64,000 nt of DNA from positions 62,001 to 126,000 of the forward strand of contig NZ_JADCNK010000014.1 of NCBI RefSeq assembly GCF_014947265.1, read 5' to 3'. A model generated the notes under the pieces. That model did no database searches and had not been told where the DNA came from. It saw nothing but the letters and a program-made list of their open reading frames with translations. The stretch comes from Pedobacter sp014947265. GTDB lineage: Bacteria; Bacteroidota; Bacteroidia; Sphingobacteriales; Sphingobacteriaceae. The position numbers were made by a program, and so were the translations under genes. Each line of letters starts with the position of its first letter. Positions within the stretch are counted from its first letter, which is position 1. Shown here in pieces: positions 54,560-62,723 of this stretch.

Positions 54560-57500
54560 TTAGCTAGTGTAAACCTTTAACTGAACATTCCCAACAGTAT
54601 GTAAATAATGCGAAGTTGTACCTAATAACTGAAGAATATCTGACGAAGCAGCTGTTTTCAAAAGCCCTGGTTGTACAATATTAATGTAAAAACGAAGTTC
54701 TTTTGTCCATTTTGCTGCATTTAACAATGACTCTAATTGTTCCTCGCTTCCTTTTATCAATCTAGAACATTCATTTTCATTACGTCTTTTCGTTTTACGT
54801 TTAAAAAGATGATCAAAAAATTCTTTCCCTGGTCTATACTTCCAGTTTAATGACTTTTGTGCCTGACCACAAACTTGGTAAAAGTTTTCAATATTATTTC
54901 CAATTTGTCCATTGCGCGCATATTTTAAATGATATAAATGTATGTCAATATGATTTGCTGAGTCATTTATACCAATAATGTCAGCGATTTCTCCACTTCC
55001 ATCATCATCATAAATCAACTCGTAATCATCCTTAATCTGGTTGATAAAATTAAACTGAATTGAGTCCTGAACATATGGAGAAATGCCTTGTGATTCTTTG
55101 TGTATTGAAACACCAGGCCATGTTTGACTAAAAATTTGATCTAAGGAAATAACATCAGCCTTTTCTCGAGGTTTTACATATTGATTTTGCATCAATTGAC
55201 TACCATCTGCGAACCAAAAAAGAGGCGTGTGATTTTGAAAATAGTCTTCTAGATTTTCATTTTTTGAACCATAAGAAATGCTGGCAGTCAAGTTTCCTAA
55301 TTTATTGATCTTAAACCTAGATACACTTTCTCCATTAACAGTAATTTCATCAAGAACAAGTTCAAAAACAACTCGTTTCTGCTCCGTGTTTAATGCAAAC
55401 GTGAGATTAGCAGGCGCAGAGTTCTCAATTAGTTCTAATTCTATTTCCCAAATAAAAAATCTTATACCATCTAGATATAATTCGTATCTACTTTCAGAAA
55501 ACTCATACATTCTCGGGTGCCAATCGACTGCTATTGCGGTAACATTTGGTCGAGAATTTATAATTTCAATTTCCAAAGTGTGTTCAAGAACTGTATTAGG
55601 ATTGATTGCCGTATTCATTACAATTTCACCCATTGTTCTACACCAAACTATTAGTTCTTCAAGATTCCCTCTAAGATATGACCATATTTTTCCTTTAACT
55701 GAACACCCTAAAGATACTTTATTACCTTCTTTATAACCCACGCCAAAAATATTGTTCTTGATTAATGTACCCTGCTCAAGCATTCTTAAACCATCTTGAA
55801 CTCCTTTTCCATAAAACGACTGAAAACTTATATCTTTTCCAAGCCCTTTCCTTGCTCCAACATTAAATAGAGAAAGCCGATGCACTTCATGAAATATTCT
55901 AAACACATTCATGCCTGTAACCTTAAATGCATCATCTCCGAAGATAGCCTTAACCAAAGGATCTGTAGAAAGTCCTTTAATAGATGTATTGATAAATACT
56001 CGATTTATTTCAGGTCTTAAATCCCAATGAACCACAATCATATCCCATGACAAATCTTGAACGGCATCGAAACTTCCCCATTCTACTCTAGTCACTTTTC
56101 CTAGGATGATTACGAGAGTATTTTTTTCAGGGTTATGGTCATAATATTGATGATCATATGTATTCAAATTTGTAACACCTTCTTGCCAATTATTTGGATT
56201 CCATTCATCGCCCCCATTTTTATAAATTACCGTACTCAATGCTGGCACTATATTCTGAAAAGGTATAATAGAATTTTCAAGATGATTGAAGCCTTCTAAA
56301 AAAGCTCTAAAATTTATTTCTTTCTGTGCAGCCCCCTCGCTTAAAATGGGCAATAATAAGTTCCAATCAGCGTCTTTGGAATATAATTGATCTAACTCCT
56401 CTTTAATTGGTGGATAAGCCATATTAGTTATAAAACTTGCTTCCCCTAGTTCATCATAGGATGTTCTCGTAAATCTACCTATAAATTGAAGTGTAATTGG
56501 AATACTTTGACGTTCATCATGGATTGCTCCAATTTTTAGTTCTGGCAAATCAAATCCTTCACCAAGCATATCCACACATACAATTATCGAATGTTTTTTC
56601 TCCTTAATTTCTTGAAGTATATCTTTTAATCCTGACTTACCAGTATAAACAACTACTGGATTTAAATCCTCATGTTGCTCATAAAATTTAAAGACTTCAT
56701 TTGCTCTATGCTTAGACATACACCTAGCAAGGATTATGTGAGCGTAACCATTTTCTCTATCCTCTCTAAGTTTTGAAACAGCCCTATCAGCGATCATTTT
56801 ATCAGCCTTAGATTTATCATATTCTCTAATAGGTAAAAATTTAATCTCTTTATAATAATGCTGTTGCTGCGCTTTTTTAAGTGAAAAGTTAAATATAAAT
56901 TTACCAACTAATTTTTTTCCATCATTACGATAAGGTGTTGCTGTAAATAGAAATACTTTTTCCTTATTAAAATGGGTTATAAAATTCTTCCAGGTACTCG
57001 CTTCAGAATGATGAGCTTCATCAACAAATAAATGGGAAAACTTCTCTGACATAATGACTTTTTGCTCTTCTGTTGCTCCTGTAAGAATACTCATCGTTGT
57101 TATGACTACATTAACTTTAGAGAGAAATTCATCTAGTTCTTGTGCCGTTGTAATTCTAGAATTTAAAATACCAACAATCGGATTTAAGGCTGCTGCTCCA
57201 ACAATTCCAAATTTCTTTAGAAGTCCTAAAGTCAAAAATTTCCAAGAAAGCTGAGTTCTTAATGAATCCGATGGAACAGTAACTAACAGTTTTTTACATG
57301 GAGTTACAACCATTGCGCAAATCATTGTTTCAGTTTTCCCAGTTCCAGTTGGCATTACAACAATACCGACATCATCTGCATTATGTTGATGAGCAAGAAT
57401 GGAATGTAAAGCTCCTAACTGTGGGGCTCTTAGCCCACTAATACCAAATTCTTCTTGCTCTTTTATAAAATTAAAATTACCAACCCACGATTGCGATACT

Positions 57501-57805
57501 TCTTCAACATTGACATTGATTAATTTAGGATGTTTAAGCCATTCAGTAAGATTTAAAGAATTACTTTCAAAATCTTTTTTCGTTGGCTTTCTTGATGACA
57601 AAAGGATATGAGAATGATCATCCATTATTACATCTCTTTTGTTTGTTATTAAATATTGTTGTTGATCAGCAGAAACAACAAATGGTTCTTTACTTAATAG
57701 TTCACAATCAGGTAATGACTTTTCGTCGTCTAAATATTGAAGTATTTTATTTCCGTCAATATTATATTTAATTGAAAGAACTTTTGGAAGGACTAAATTA
57801 TTCAT
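54560..57805 (-). CDS. Large SF2 DEAD/DEAH helicase
   Basis: 1,081 residues. After a ~120-residue N-terminal region come the SF2 motifs: Walker A PTGTGKT (about 152-158), DEAH (262-265), FTATPYR (about 287), then helicase C with VVVYTGKSG, CVDMLGEGFDLPELK and motif VI QFIGRFTRT. The pattern is like type I restriction R-subunit and SSL2-type helicases. The remaining ~600 residues have no motif I recognise, with LIYDDDGSGEIADIIGI and HIDIHLYHLKYA near 950-980, where Asp/Glu and Lys spacing might be a degenerate nuclease core. It starts 4 bases after the 226-residue gene. Confidence 0.85.
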   Translation of the reverse strand: MNNLVLPKVLSIKYNIDGNKILQYLDDEKSLPDCELLSKEPFVVSADQQQYLITNKRDVIMDDHSHILLSSRKPTKKDFESNSLNLTEWLKHPKLINVNVEEVSQSWVGNFNFIKEQEEFGISGLRAPQLGALHSILAHQHNADDVGIVVMPTGTGKTETMICAMVVTPCKKLLVTVPSDSLRTQLSWKFLTLGLLKKFGIVGAAALNPIVGILNSRITTAQELDEFLSKVNVVITTMSILTGATEEQKVIMSEKFSHLFVDEAHHSEASTWKNFITHFNKEKVFLFTATPYRNDGKKLVGKFIFNFSLKKAQQQHYYKEIKFLPIREYDKSKADKMIADRAVSKLREDRENGYAHIILARCMSKHRANEVFKFYEQHEDLNPVVVYTGKSGLKDILQEIKEKKHSIIVCVDMLGEGFDLPELKIGAIHDERQSIPITLQFIGRFTRTSYDELGEASFITNMAYPPIKEELDQLYSKDADWNLLLPILSEGAAQKEINFRAFLEGFNHLENSIIPFQNIVPALSTVIYKNGGDEWNPNNWQEGVTNLNTYDHQYYDHNPEKNTLVIILGKVTRVEWGSFDAVQDLSWDMIVVHWDLRPEINRVFINTSIKGLSTDPLVKAIFGDDAFKVTGMNVFRIFHEVHRLSLFNVGARKGLGKDISFQSFYGKGVQDGLRMLEQGTLIKNNIFGVGYKEGNKVSLGCSVKGKIWSYLRGNLEELIVWCRTMGEIVMNTAINPNTVLEHTLEIEIINSRPNVTAIAVDWHPRMYEFSESRYELYLDGIRFFIWEIELELIENSAPANLTFALNTEQKRVVFELVLDEITVNGESVSRFKINKLGNLTASISYGSKNENLEDYFQNHTPLFWFADGSQLMQNQYVKPREKADVISLDQIFSQTWPGVSIHKESQGISPYVQDSIQFNFINQIKDDYELIYDDDGSGEIADIIGINDSANHIDIHLYHLKYARNGQIGNNIENFYQVCGQAQKSLNWKYRPGKEFFDHLFKRKTKRRNENECSRLIKGSEEQLESLLNAAKWTKELRFYINIVQPGLLKTAASSDILQLLGTTSHYLHTVGNVQLKVYTS

Positions 57806-57809
57806 GTGA

Positions 57810-58490
57810 TTATAGAGAGTTATTAAGTGATTTAAAAATTGTTTTTAATTCGATACAAAGATTTTTGATCTCTGAATTACTAATATTGGCATCTTTATCA
57901 GCATGCAATAGTCTTTCAGCAAATACGTCATATGACCAACAGAGCTTTTCATCAACAACTTCATCTTTATTAGCGACTTTCTCTTCTAAAAGTTGTTTAA
58001 TAAGATTAGCTATTAATCTAGATTGTTGTAAATCGAATGGTTTAGTTTTAGAAACATGGTATTTTAAAGCTCCGATTTTTACTACTCCATCTTCGATATA
58101 TCTAAATATTAAATCAGGATTAATTGTTACTCTTATATCATCCAACTCTAGAGATGTATCTTTAATTTTCAATATCTCATAACCGTAAATCAAAATTTTA
58201 TCAAATTTCATATTAATAACTTTCTGTATTGCTTCTAAAGAAACTTGCTTATCCCTTGCTGCATTTTTCTTTTCTTCAGGAAGTTTTTTAATTTCTGCCA
58301 AAGCATCATTTAATACTTTAATGTTTCTAACATCAATGAAATATTCTTTTAATTTCTTTTTAGCTAATCGATACCACATAATAAGTATTCGATTTACAAC
58401 TAATTGTTGCTTGACGATTCTAGTTTTCGCATTTGATGTTGATACACTAGCTTCAACCAACTGATTAAGGGATATCGTAAAGATTGCCAT
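57810..58490 (-). CDS. Uncharacterised 226-residue helicase partner
   Basis: Not recognised. The N-terminal half is helical with many Lys (ILIMWYRLAKKKLKEYF, EIKKLPEEKKNAARDK); the second half contains VTINPDLIFRYIEDG, KIGALKYHVSKTKPFD and LCWSYDVFAERLLHA. The Pro-Asp and later Lys-x-x-x-x-x-Lys could suggest a degenerate PD-(D/E)XK core, but the acidic residue before the Lys is missing, so I do not call a nuclease. Tight spacing (2 and 4 bases) to the small gene before and the helicase after shows it belongs to operon A. Confidence 0.7.
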   Translation of the reverse strand: MAIFTISLNQLVEASVSTSNAKTRIVKQQLVVNRILIMWYRLAKKKLKEYFIDVRNIKVLNDALAEIKKLPEEKKNAARDKQVSLEAIQKVINMKFDKILIYGYEILKIKDTSLELDDIRVTINPDLIFRYIEDGVVKIGALKYHVSKTKPFDLQQSRLIANLIKQLLEEKVANKDEVVDEKLCWSYDVFAERLLHADKDANISNSEIKNLCIELKTIFKSLNNSL

Positions 58491-58492
58491 CT

Positions 58493-58669
58493 TTAAATTT
58501 TCTCCTTTCTAATACCCTTAAAAGGCGTTCCGTTTTCTTTCACATCAATAAATTTACCTGTTTCGGCATCTCGTTTAACCCATTGTTCGGTTGTCGGGTT
58601 AAAAGTTTGCGAGCGATCCTTTACTGCACCATGTCGGCGATTATCGCCTGATTTACCATTTGTAGCCAT
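58493..58669 (-). CDS. Small basic conserved protein, first gene of operon A
   Basis: 58 residues from ATG at 58669, chosen because MATNGKSGDNRRHGAVKDRS is the conserved beginning; a longer frame from 58705 is unlikely. Contains RSQTFNPTTEQWVKRDAETGKF and ends PFKGIRKEKI. I have seen small proteins of this type in many bacterial genomes but know no function. Basic and probably disordered, it could bind nucleic acid. It lies 2 bases before the 226-residue gene and 30 bases after the TGTCCAAT palindrome. Confidence 0.75.
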   Translation of the reverse strand: MATNGKSGDNRRHGAVKDRSQTFNPTTEQWVKRDAETGKFIDVKENGTPFKGIRKEKI

Positions 58670-58698
58670 GCTAAAAAATTTTAATAATAGGGAATCCA

Positions 58699-58715
58699 TG
58701 TCCAATAATTGGACA
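58699..58715. promoter_or_regulatory. TGTCCAAT-a-ATTGGACA palindrome, probable operator
   Basis: A perfect 17-base palindrome (8-bp arms, one-base centre), 30 bases upstream of the first gene of operon A, in AT-rich sequence. Its size and symmetry fit a dimeric helix-turn-helix repressor site; the XRE regulator at 52593 is one candidate. Confidence 0.6.
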
Positions 58716-58813
58716 CATTTAATTATTTCCAGAAGGCTTGCAAGGCTGGTATCTCCAAGGCAATAAGGAGAAAAAGAATATGAGCTGAATGGTGTACAAA
58801 AGCATAATAGTTT

Positions 58814-58930
58814 TACTTTTGCAGCGTTCTAAATAACGAGGCTATCTCATGTTCGTTTTCTAATTCCCTTAGTTGCGAATAATAAATTTTATTGGGCTCA
58901 GGATATGTCGAAGTCTCCTGAGCCTTTTTA
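58814..58930 (+). ncRNA. Candidate small RNA with promoter and terminator
   Basis: TACTTTTG (58814-58821) is an exact -7 box on the plus strand; a GGCTCAGGA / TCCTGAGCC terminator with T run lies at 58895-58930. No open frame with a start lies between, so a transcript of about 100 bases is predicted. Divergent from operon A. No known RNA family recognised. Confidence 0.45.
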
Positions 58931-59007
58931 TTATTATAATCCCAAATTAATCTTTACGTCTTATCACGAAGACACAATATAGGTAAAACTTAAAACTAGG
59001 CTAATAC

Positions 59008-59120
59008 AAGTTATTAACACAATTGCGTTCAGGATTAATTATAAAATCATTCAATTGTCAAAAAATGGCGGGGAATGAGATTCAACTGCAATACCAAATT
59101 AAAGATTGTGTTAATAACTT
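59008..59120. repeat. 113-bp element with 16-bp terminal inverted repeats
   Basis: AAGTTATTAACACAAT at 59008-59023 and its exact complement ATTGTGTTAATAACTT at 59105-59120 enclose 81 bases with no frame. It could be a miniature mobile element or a long hairpin. Confidence 0.65.
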
Positions 59121-59288
59121 CAAAAAACTATAAAACACTGAAAATAAGACGCTTTACAGGAAACCGTAAAGCGTTACATCATGAAAATTGTATGATATCT
59201 TGAGCCTAAATATCGCAAGATTAATTGCGGTATGATGACTTTATGAGATCTTCTACTTTTGTACTCAAACGGAAGGTTGTGTAGTAAA

Positions 59289-59504
59289 CTAACACTTGCA
59301 CGCGCTTTTCTCCACATATGTTTTATTACCATTACTATTATAATAAAAACACCCACCTTTAGAGCCTTGATATAATTTTTGCCCGGATTTATAGGTACCA
59401 CATGGTGTATAAGTTTCGGTATCTGTACCTTCCCCAACTTCATTTTGTTTGCTACAGGCCAGTATACCAATACTTAAAAACAGGATATAATAAAATTTTT
59501 TCAT
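59289..59504 (-). CDS. Small cysteine-rich lipoprotein
   Basis: 71 residues with a lipoprotein signal (ILFLSIGILAC, Cys17). The mature part is short with TPCGTYKSGQKLYQGSKGG and ends SACKC; four Cys could form two disulfides. The GGCFYYNSNGNKTYV segment recurs in small secreted Bacteroidota proteins. No function known. It sits between operons A and B on the same strand, 78 bases after the fusion protein's stop, with a composition unlike its neighbours. Confidence 0.7.
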   Translation of the reverse strand: MKKFYYILFLSIGILACSKQNEVGEGTDTETYTPCGTYKSGQKLYQGSKGGCFYYNSNGNKTYVEKSACKC

Positions 59505-59582
59505 GGCACTAAGATACAGACCATGAGATGTAAAAATTACGGGTTTCCGTATGGAGAGAAAATTTTTATTTAAAATAATCTG

Positions 59583-61766
59583 TTAAGGCAACACTTTTTG
59601 AAAAATCCCTATAACCTTTAAATCAATAGTTTCTTCATCTCTTAAAACGAGGGGCTTAAAATACTCATCGGTCGATAAGGGATGTAAGGTAATTTCTTCA
59701 TGCACCCAACTATTATCAGTTTGGGTTTTCTTGCTTCTGTATTCTTTAATAGTATACTGACCACCTAATTCTTTATCATAGATATTGGTTGATTCGACTA
59801 AGCAAATCAATCCATTACGTGAGCCTCCACTATATTTTTTAAATAACGCGATTGATCCGTTAGGAATAATTTTATTCATAGATTCGCCAACAATCTTGCA
59901 AGCAAATAGATCCGCATTCGCCTTTAAGCTTTCAGGCAATTCCAAATAGCTAATATCTTCAACTTGCTGATAATCGGAAAATGAACCCGCAGCAATATTC
60001 AAATCATAAAAAGGAATGCATTGCCCATTGATTTTGTTCGGATGTATGTTTAGCGGCTTAACTTCAGCTAAGGTTTCTTTTAACCGCCAAAACTTTTTAA
60101 AATGGTTACGCAGTGCTGGGTCGCAAACGTAAATAAAAGTTCCATTAATTCCTCTCAATAAAATGGTTTTATAAATATTAATAATATAGCTTTTTAATAT
60201 CTCAGGATCTCTAATAGAGTTTTTACCATTTTTATCCTGATATAGTTGATTATGAATAATTAGTTTTTCTGATATAGGATCATAGCCAATTTCAGGCCCA
60301 ATAATTACGCCAGTATAATTTAGATCGTAGCCTTGAATAGTATGTATACAACCAACTTCATTTATGGCATTTGGTGTATTTACCCAATCAACGGTTACAG
60401 CATTCCACTGCAACCTTGTATCCTCGATAACAATATCAAATTTGCTTTTATCTTTCTTTGAAATCCATTTCCAGGCAAAACCGGCAACTAATCTCGATAA
60501 GCCGAATTGCTGATCTTTCAATTTGATATCATTCACCATATCATCTAAAGATTCGTAGAGATATGACTCATAATTTAAACCAGGGGTATAAGGTTTTAAT
60601 GCCTTATTTTGCTCAGTAAACAAACCTTGAATAAATTTAACGTATTCTGCACCACCCTTTACCCTAAATTGAGTTTTTAATATTTTGTAACGGGTACCGG
60701 CTTTTTGTTTTAAATTATTAAATGCAATGGCTGATACATCCGAAGGTTTTATGCTTTGCTGTTCATCATAAAATAGGATGCTTTTATTGGCTTGTTTTAA
60801 AACCCAGTCCAGCTCAGAACTCGTCATTTTATCGAAACCTAGTGCTTCACAGTTTTTATCAAAGGCACCAAAATAAGCGCCCAAATTCACTCTTTGCCTT
60901 AAACGATGTGATTCATCAACAATTAATAAATCATATTTCTTTTTAGCCACATCAGCAGGCCCGATAACCATATTTGATTTTAACCCTTTAATCCCTTTAA
61001 AAACTTTTTCTATTGTTTTTCTAAACGAGGACATAGGCACTACTAAAGCCATTTCTAAATGACTGTATTGTTCCTTAACTTTTTTAAATAAATCAAAAAG
61101 TTCCAGATCATTCTCATCAAAATCAGTAAAATTAAAATCTTCGGTATCTGTTTTTAAGAGTTTAAATAAAAATATAGCTAAAATACTCTTTCCTGTCCCG
61201 GCACCACCTTCAATTAAACTCACCTTGGCCCGATCATCTAACAAACAATTAAGTATCGTTTTTAAACCAGTAACCTGTTCATCCGACAAACTTTTATATG
61301 GCGAATATTTAAAAAGGTCGCTATTATCAATATATTCTAAAGAATGTCTGGTAATACCCAGCGTTCGGAGTTCAGACCAAATATCTTTAAATATTTCCCA
61401 GTAAAGTTCCTTCTTTTGGTAAAAATGATGGTTAGCAATACCCAAATTACCATTCTGTAACTGGTAACGGCCATCGGCAGCTATGTATTTTATTAAATTA
61501 GATTCAATATCAAGCGTTGCAGATTTGTTAAAAAGATCACTTGTAATTAAATGTGCTGATTTAAGATTTTTTCTATGATCACTTTTTAAATGGGCTTTCA
61601 TCCGACTAACAAGGTCGGTAGTCTCCCCAACGTAAGCTTCATATTTATTGTTTTCACTTAAAAAGTAAACTAATGGCCAGGATAAAAAATTCTGATGTTT
61701 TAAACTTAGATCTGTTAAACTTTGTTCGGAAAATTCAGACGTGCTGATTAGATAACGCTTACTCAT
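59583..61766 (-). CDS. GIY-YIG nuclease / DUF2075 helicase / S24 peptidase fusion
   Basis: 727 residues with three domains. (1) GIY-YIG nuclease, about 30-110: VYF (33-35), YVG (45-47), Arg55, Glu88 and Asn105/107. (2) DUF2075 SF1-type ATPase, about 165-560: Walker A GGAGTGKS (187-194), Walker B LLIVDESHRLR, a QFRVKGGAEYV motif and HTIQGYDLNYTGVIIG. (3) C-terminal S24/LexA-like peptidase: VGESM with Ser629 and YTIKEYRSK with Lys674, so the Ser-Lys dyad is intact. It starts directly after the MazG-like stop (0 bases). A DNA-damage-responsive nuclease-helicase is a reasonable inference. Confidence 0.85.
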   Translation of the reverse strand: MSKRYLISTSEFSEQSLTDLSLKHQNFLSWPLVYFLSENNKYEAYVGETTDLVSRMKAHLKSDHRKNLKSAHLITSDLFNKSATLDIESNLIKYIAADGRYQLQNGNLGIANHHFYQKKELYWEIFKDIWSELRTLGITRHSLEYIDNSDLFKYSPYKSLSDEQVTGLKTILNCLLDDRAKVSLIEGGAGTGKSILAIFLFKLLKTDTEDFNFTDFDENDLELFDLFKKVKEQYSHLEMALVVPMSSFRKTIEKVFKGIKGLKSNMVIGPADVAKKKYDLLIVDESHRLRQRVNLGAYFGAFDKNCEALGFDKMTSSELDWVLKQANKSILFYDEQQSIKPSDVSAIAFNNLKQKAGTRYKILKTQFRVKGGAEYVKFIQGLFTEQNKALKPYTPGLNYESYLYESLDDMVNDIKLKDQQFGLSRLVAGFAWKWISKKDKSKFDIVIEDTRLQWNAVTVDWVNTPNAINEVGCIHTIQGYDLNYTGVIIGPEIGYDPISEKLIIHNQLYQDKNGKNSIRDPEILKSYIINIYKTILLRGINGTFIYVCDPALRNHFKKFWRLKETLAEVKPLNIHPNKINGQCIPFYDLNIAAGSFSDYQQVEDISYLELPESLKANADLFACKIVGESMNKIIPNGSIALFKKYSGGSRNGLICLVESTNIYDKELGGQYTIKEYRSKKTQTDNSWVHEEITLHPLSTDEYFKPLVLRDEETIDLKVIGIFQKVLP

Positions 61767-62090
61767 TTATAGCTCATCATATTTTTTAGCAGTACCTTTT
61801 GCCTTATCAACTGGGTACTTGGCATCGTTAAGTTTAATTTTATCGAGGATAATCTGTTTTACATCCAGATTGTATTTTTCGGCCAACAACAGCGCATAAG
61901 AAAAAACATCAGCCAATTCTTCTTTTATCTTATCAACATTTGCATCCTCCGCATTTTTCCACAAAAATAATTCGAGCAACTCTGCTGCTTCAATATTTAA
62001 GGCAAGTGCTAAATCTTTAGGATTGTGAAACTGGGCCCAATCGCGCTCGTCTCTAAACTTTAATAATGCTGCTGTTATTTCTTCGGTCAT
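61767..62090 (-). CDS. MazG-like nucleotide pyrophosphohydrolase
   Basis: 107 residues from Met at 62090 (MTEEITAALLKFRDERDW); a start at 62108 adds six residues. The helical fold with the metal-binding EAAELLELF (Glu-x-x-Glu) and EELADVFSYALLL (Glu-x-x-Asp) motifs is the all-alpha NTP pyrophosphatase type, close to RS21-C6/MazG-like proteins. It hydrolyses NTPs or modified dNTPs to NMP and PPi. Its stop touches the start of the fusion gene, implying coupled function; depletion or cleansing of nucleotides in phage infection is inference. Confidence 0.9.
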   Translation of the reverse strand: MTEEITAALLKFRDERDWAQFHNPKDLALALNIEAAELLELFLWKNAEDANVDKIKEELADVFSYALLLAEKYNLDVKQIILDKIKLNDAKYPVDKAKGTAKKYDEL

Positions 62091-62154
62091 AAGGCTAATG
62101 ATGCCCAATTTAAGAATATCCTTTCAAATATTGAATTCTGTTACTAAATTAGAT

Positions 62155-62646
62155 TTAGACTACCACTTTTGATTGCTTTATCTTTTCAATTTGTTCATCA
62201 GCATGATACTGTTTCAGCAAAGGCATATTCTTTACTGAAATATTTACGCCCCATTCATCCTTGCTTTTTTTACCGCTCTCCTGATATTTTCTATCGCATA
62301 ATAAACTATTAGGTGTAAGCCATGCAGAACATGGAATAAGAAACGTTTGAGGATGCTCATCTTCTGTGAGCAGGACTAATGCCATATAGAGATTTTCTCT
62401 CGTAATTTCGGTTTCTTTCCAACTTTCCTTAGTAATGAAAACATAATTTGTTTTGGAAGTTCGGATAGTTTTAACCTGCACATCTACATGTTTTGCATTA
62501 TCTAATCGAATAACGAAGTCGATAGCTTTATCGTCAATATCAGAATAATAAACATCCAGATTATGGGATGTAAATAATAGCTTTACCCAATATTCACCCA
62601 ACCGCCCAATCTGAAGATGATTTAGGTCATTATATTTTTTTCTCAT
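62155..62646 (-). CDS. PD-(D/E)XK nuclease-like protein (DUF4365-like)
   Basis: 163 residues. GRLGEYWVKLLF gives the helix-A Glu18; IDFVI gives Asp43; VDVQVKT gives Gln57-x-Lys59, the Mrr-like QxK version of the catalytic motif. A later QTFLIPCSAWL strand fits DUF4365 proteins. Probably a nuclease or nucleic-acid-binding relative. It lies 46 bases before the mazG-like start region and 77 after the larger nuclease gene on the same strand. Confidence 0.8.
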   Translation of the reverse strand: MRKKYNDLNHLQIGRLGEYWVKLLFTSHNLDVYYSDIDDKAIDFVIRLDNAKHVDVQVKTIRTSKTNYVFITKESWKETEITRENLYMALVLLTEDEHPQTFLIPCSAWLTPNSLLCDRKYQESGKKSKDEWGVNISVKNMPLLKQYHADEQIEKIKQSKVVV

Positions 62647-62723
62647 CGTTGTATTAAAGTCCCATTTAATCAGTTAATTATTTGCCAGTTAAGCGATATT
62701 TTAATCAATTATTGAATAAATGA

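Larger units (their letters stand above)
58670..59288. other. Intergenic between operon A and a small lipoprotein gene
   Basis: Contains the operator-like palindrome at 58699-58715, a plus-strand promoter/terminator pair bounding a ~100-nt transcript (58814-58930), and a 113-bp element with 16-bp inverted termini (59008-59120). No protein-coding frame is convincing. Confidence 0.6.

Noticed and set aside
57810..58490. Calling the 226-residue protein a PD-(D/E)XK nuclease or HamA
   Set aside because: The acidic residue before the candidate Lys is absent and no HamA motif was recognised.
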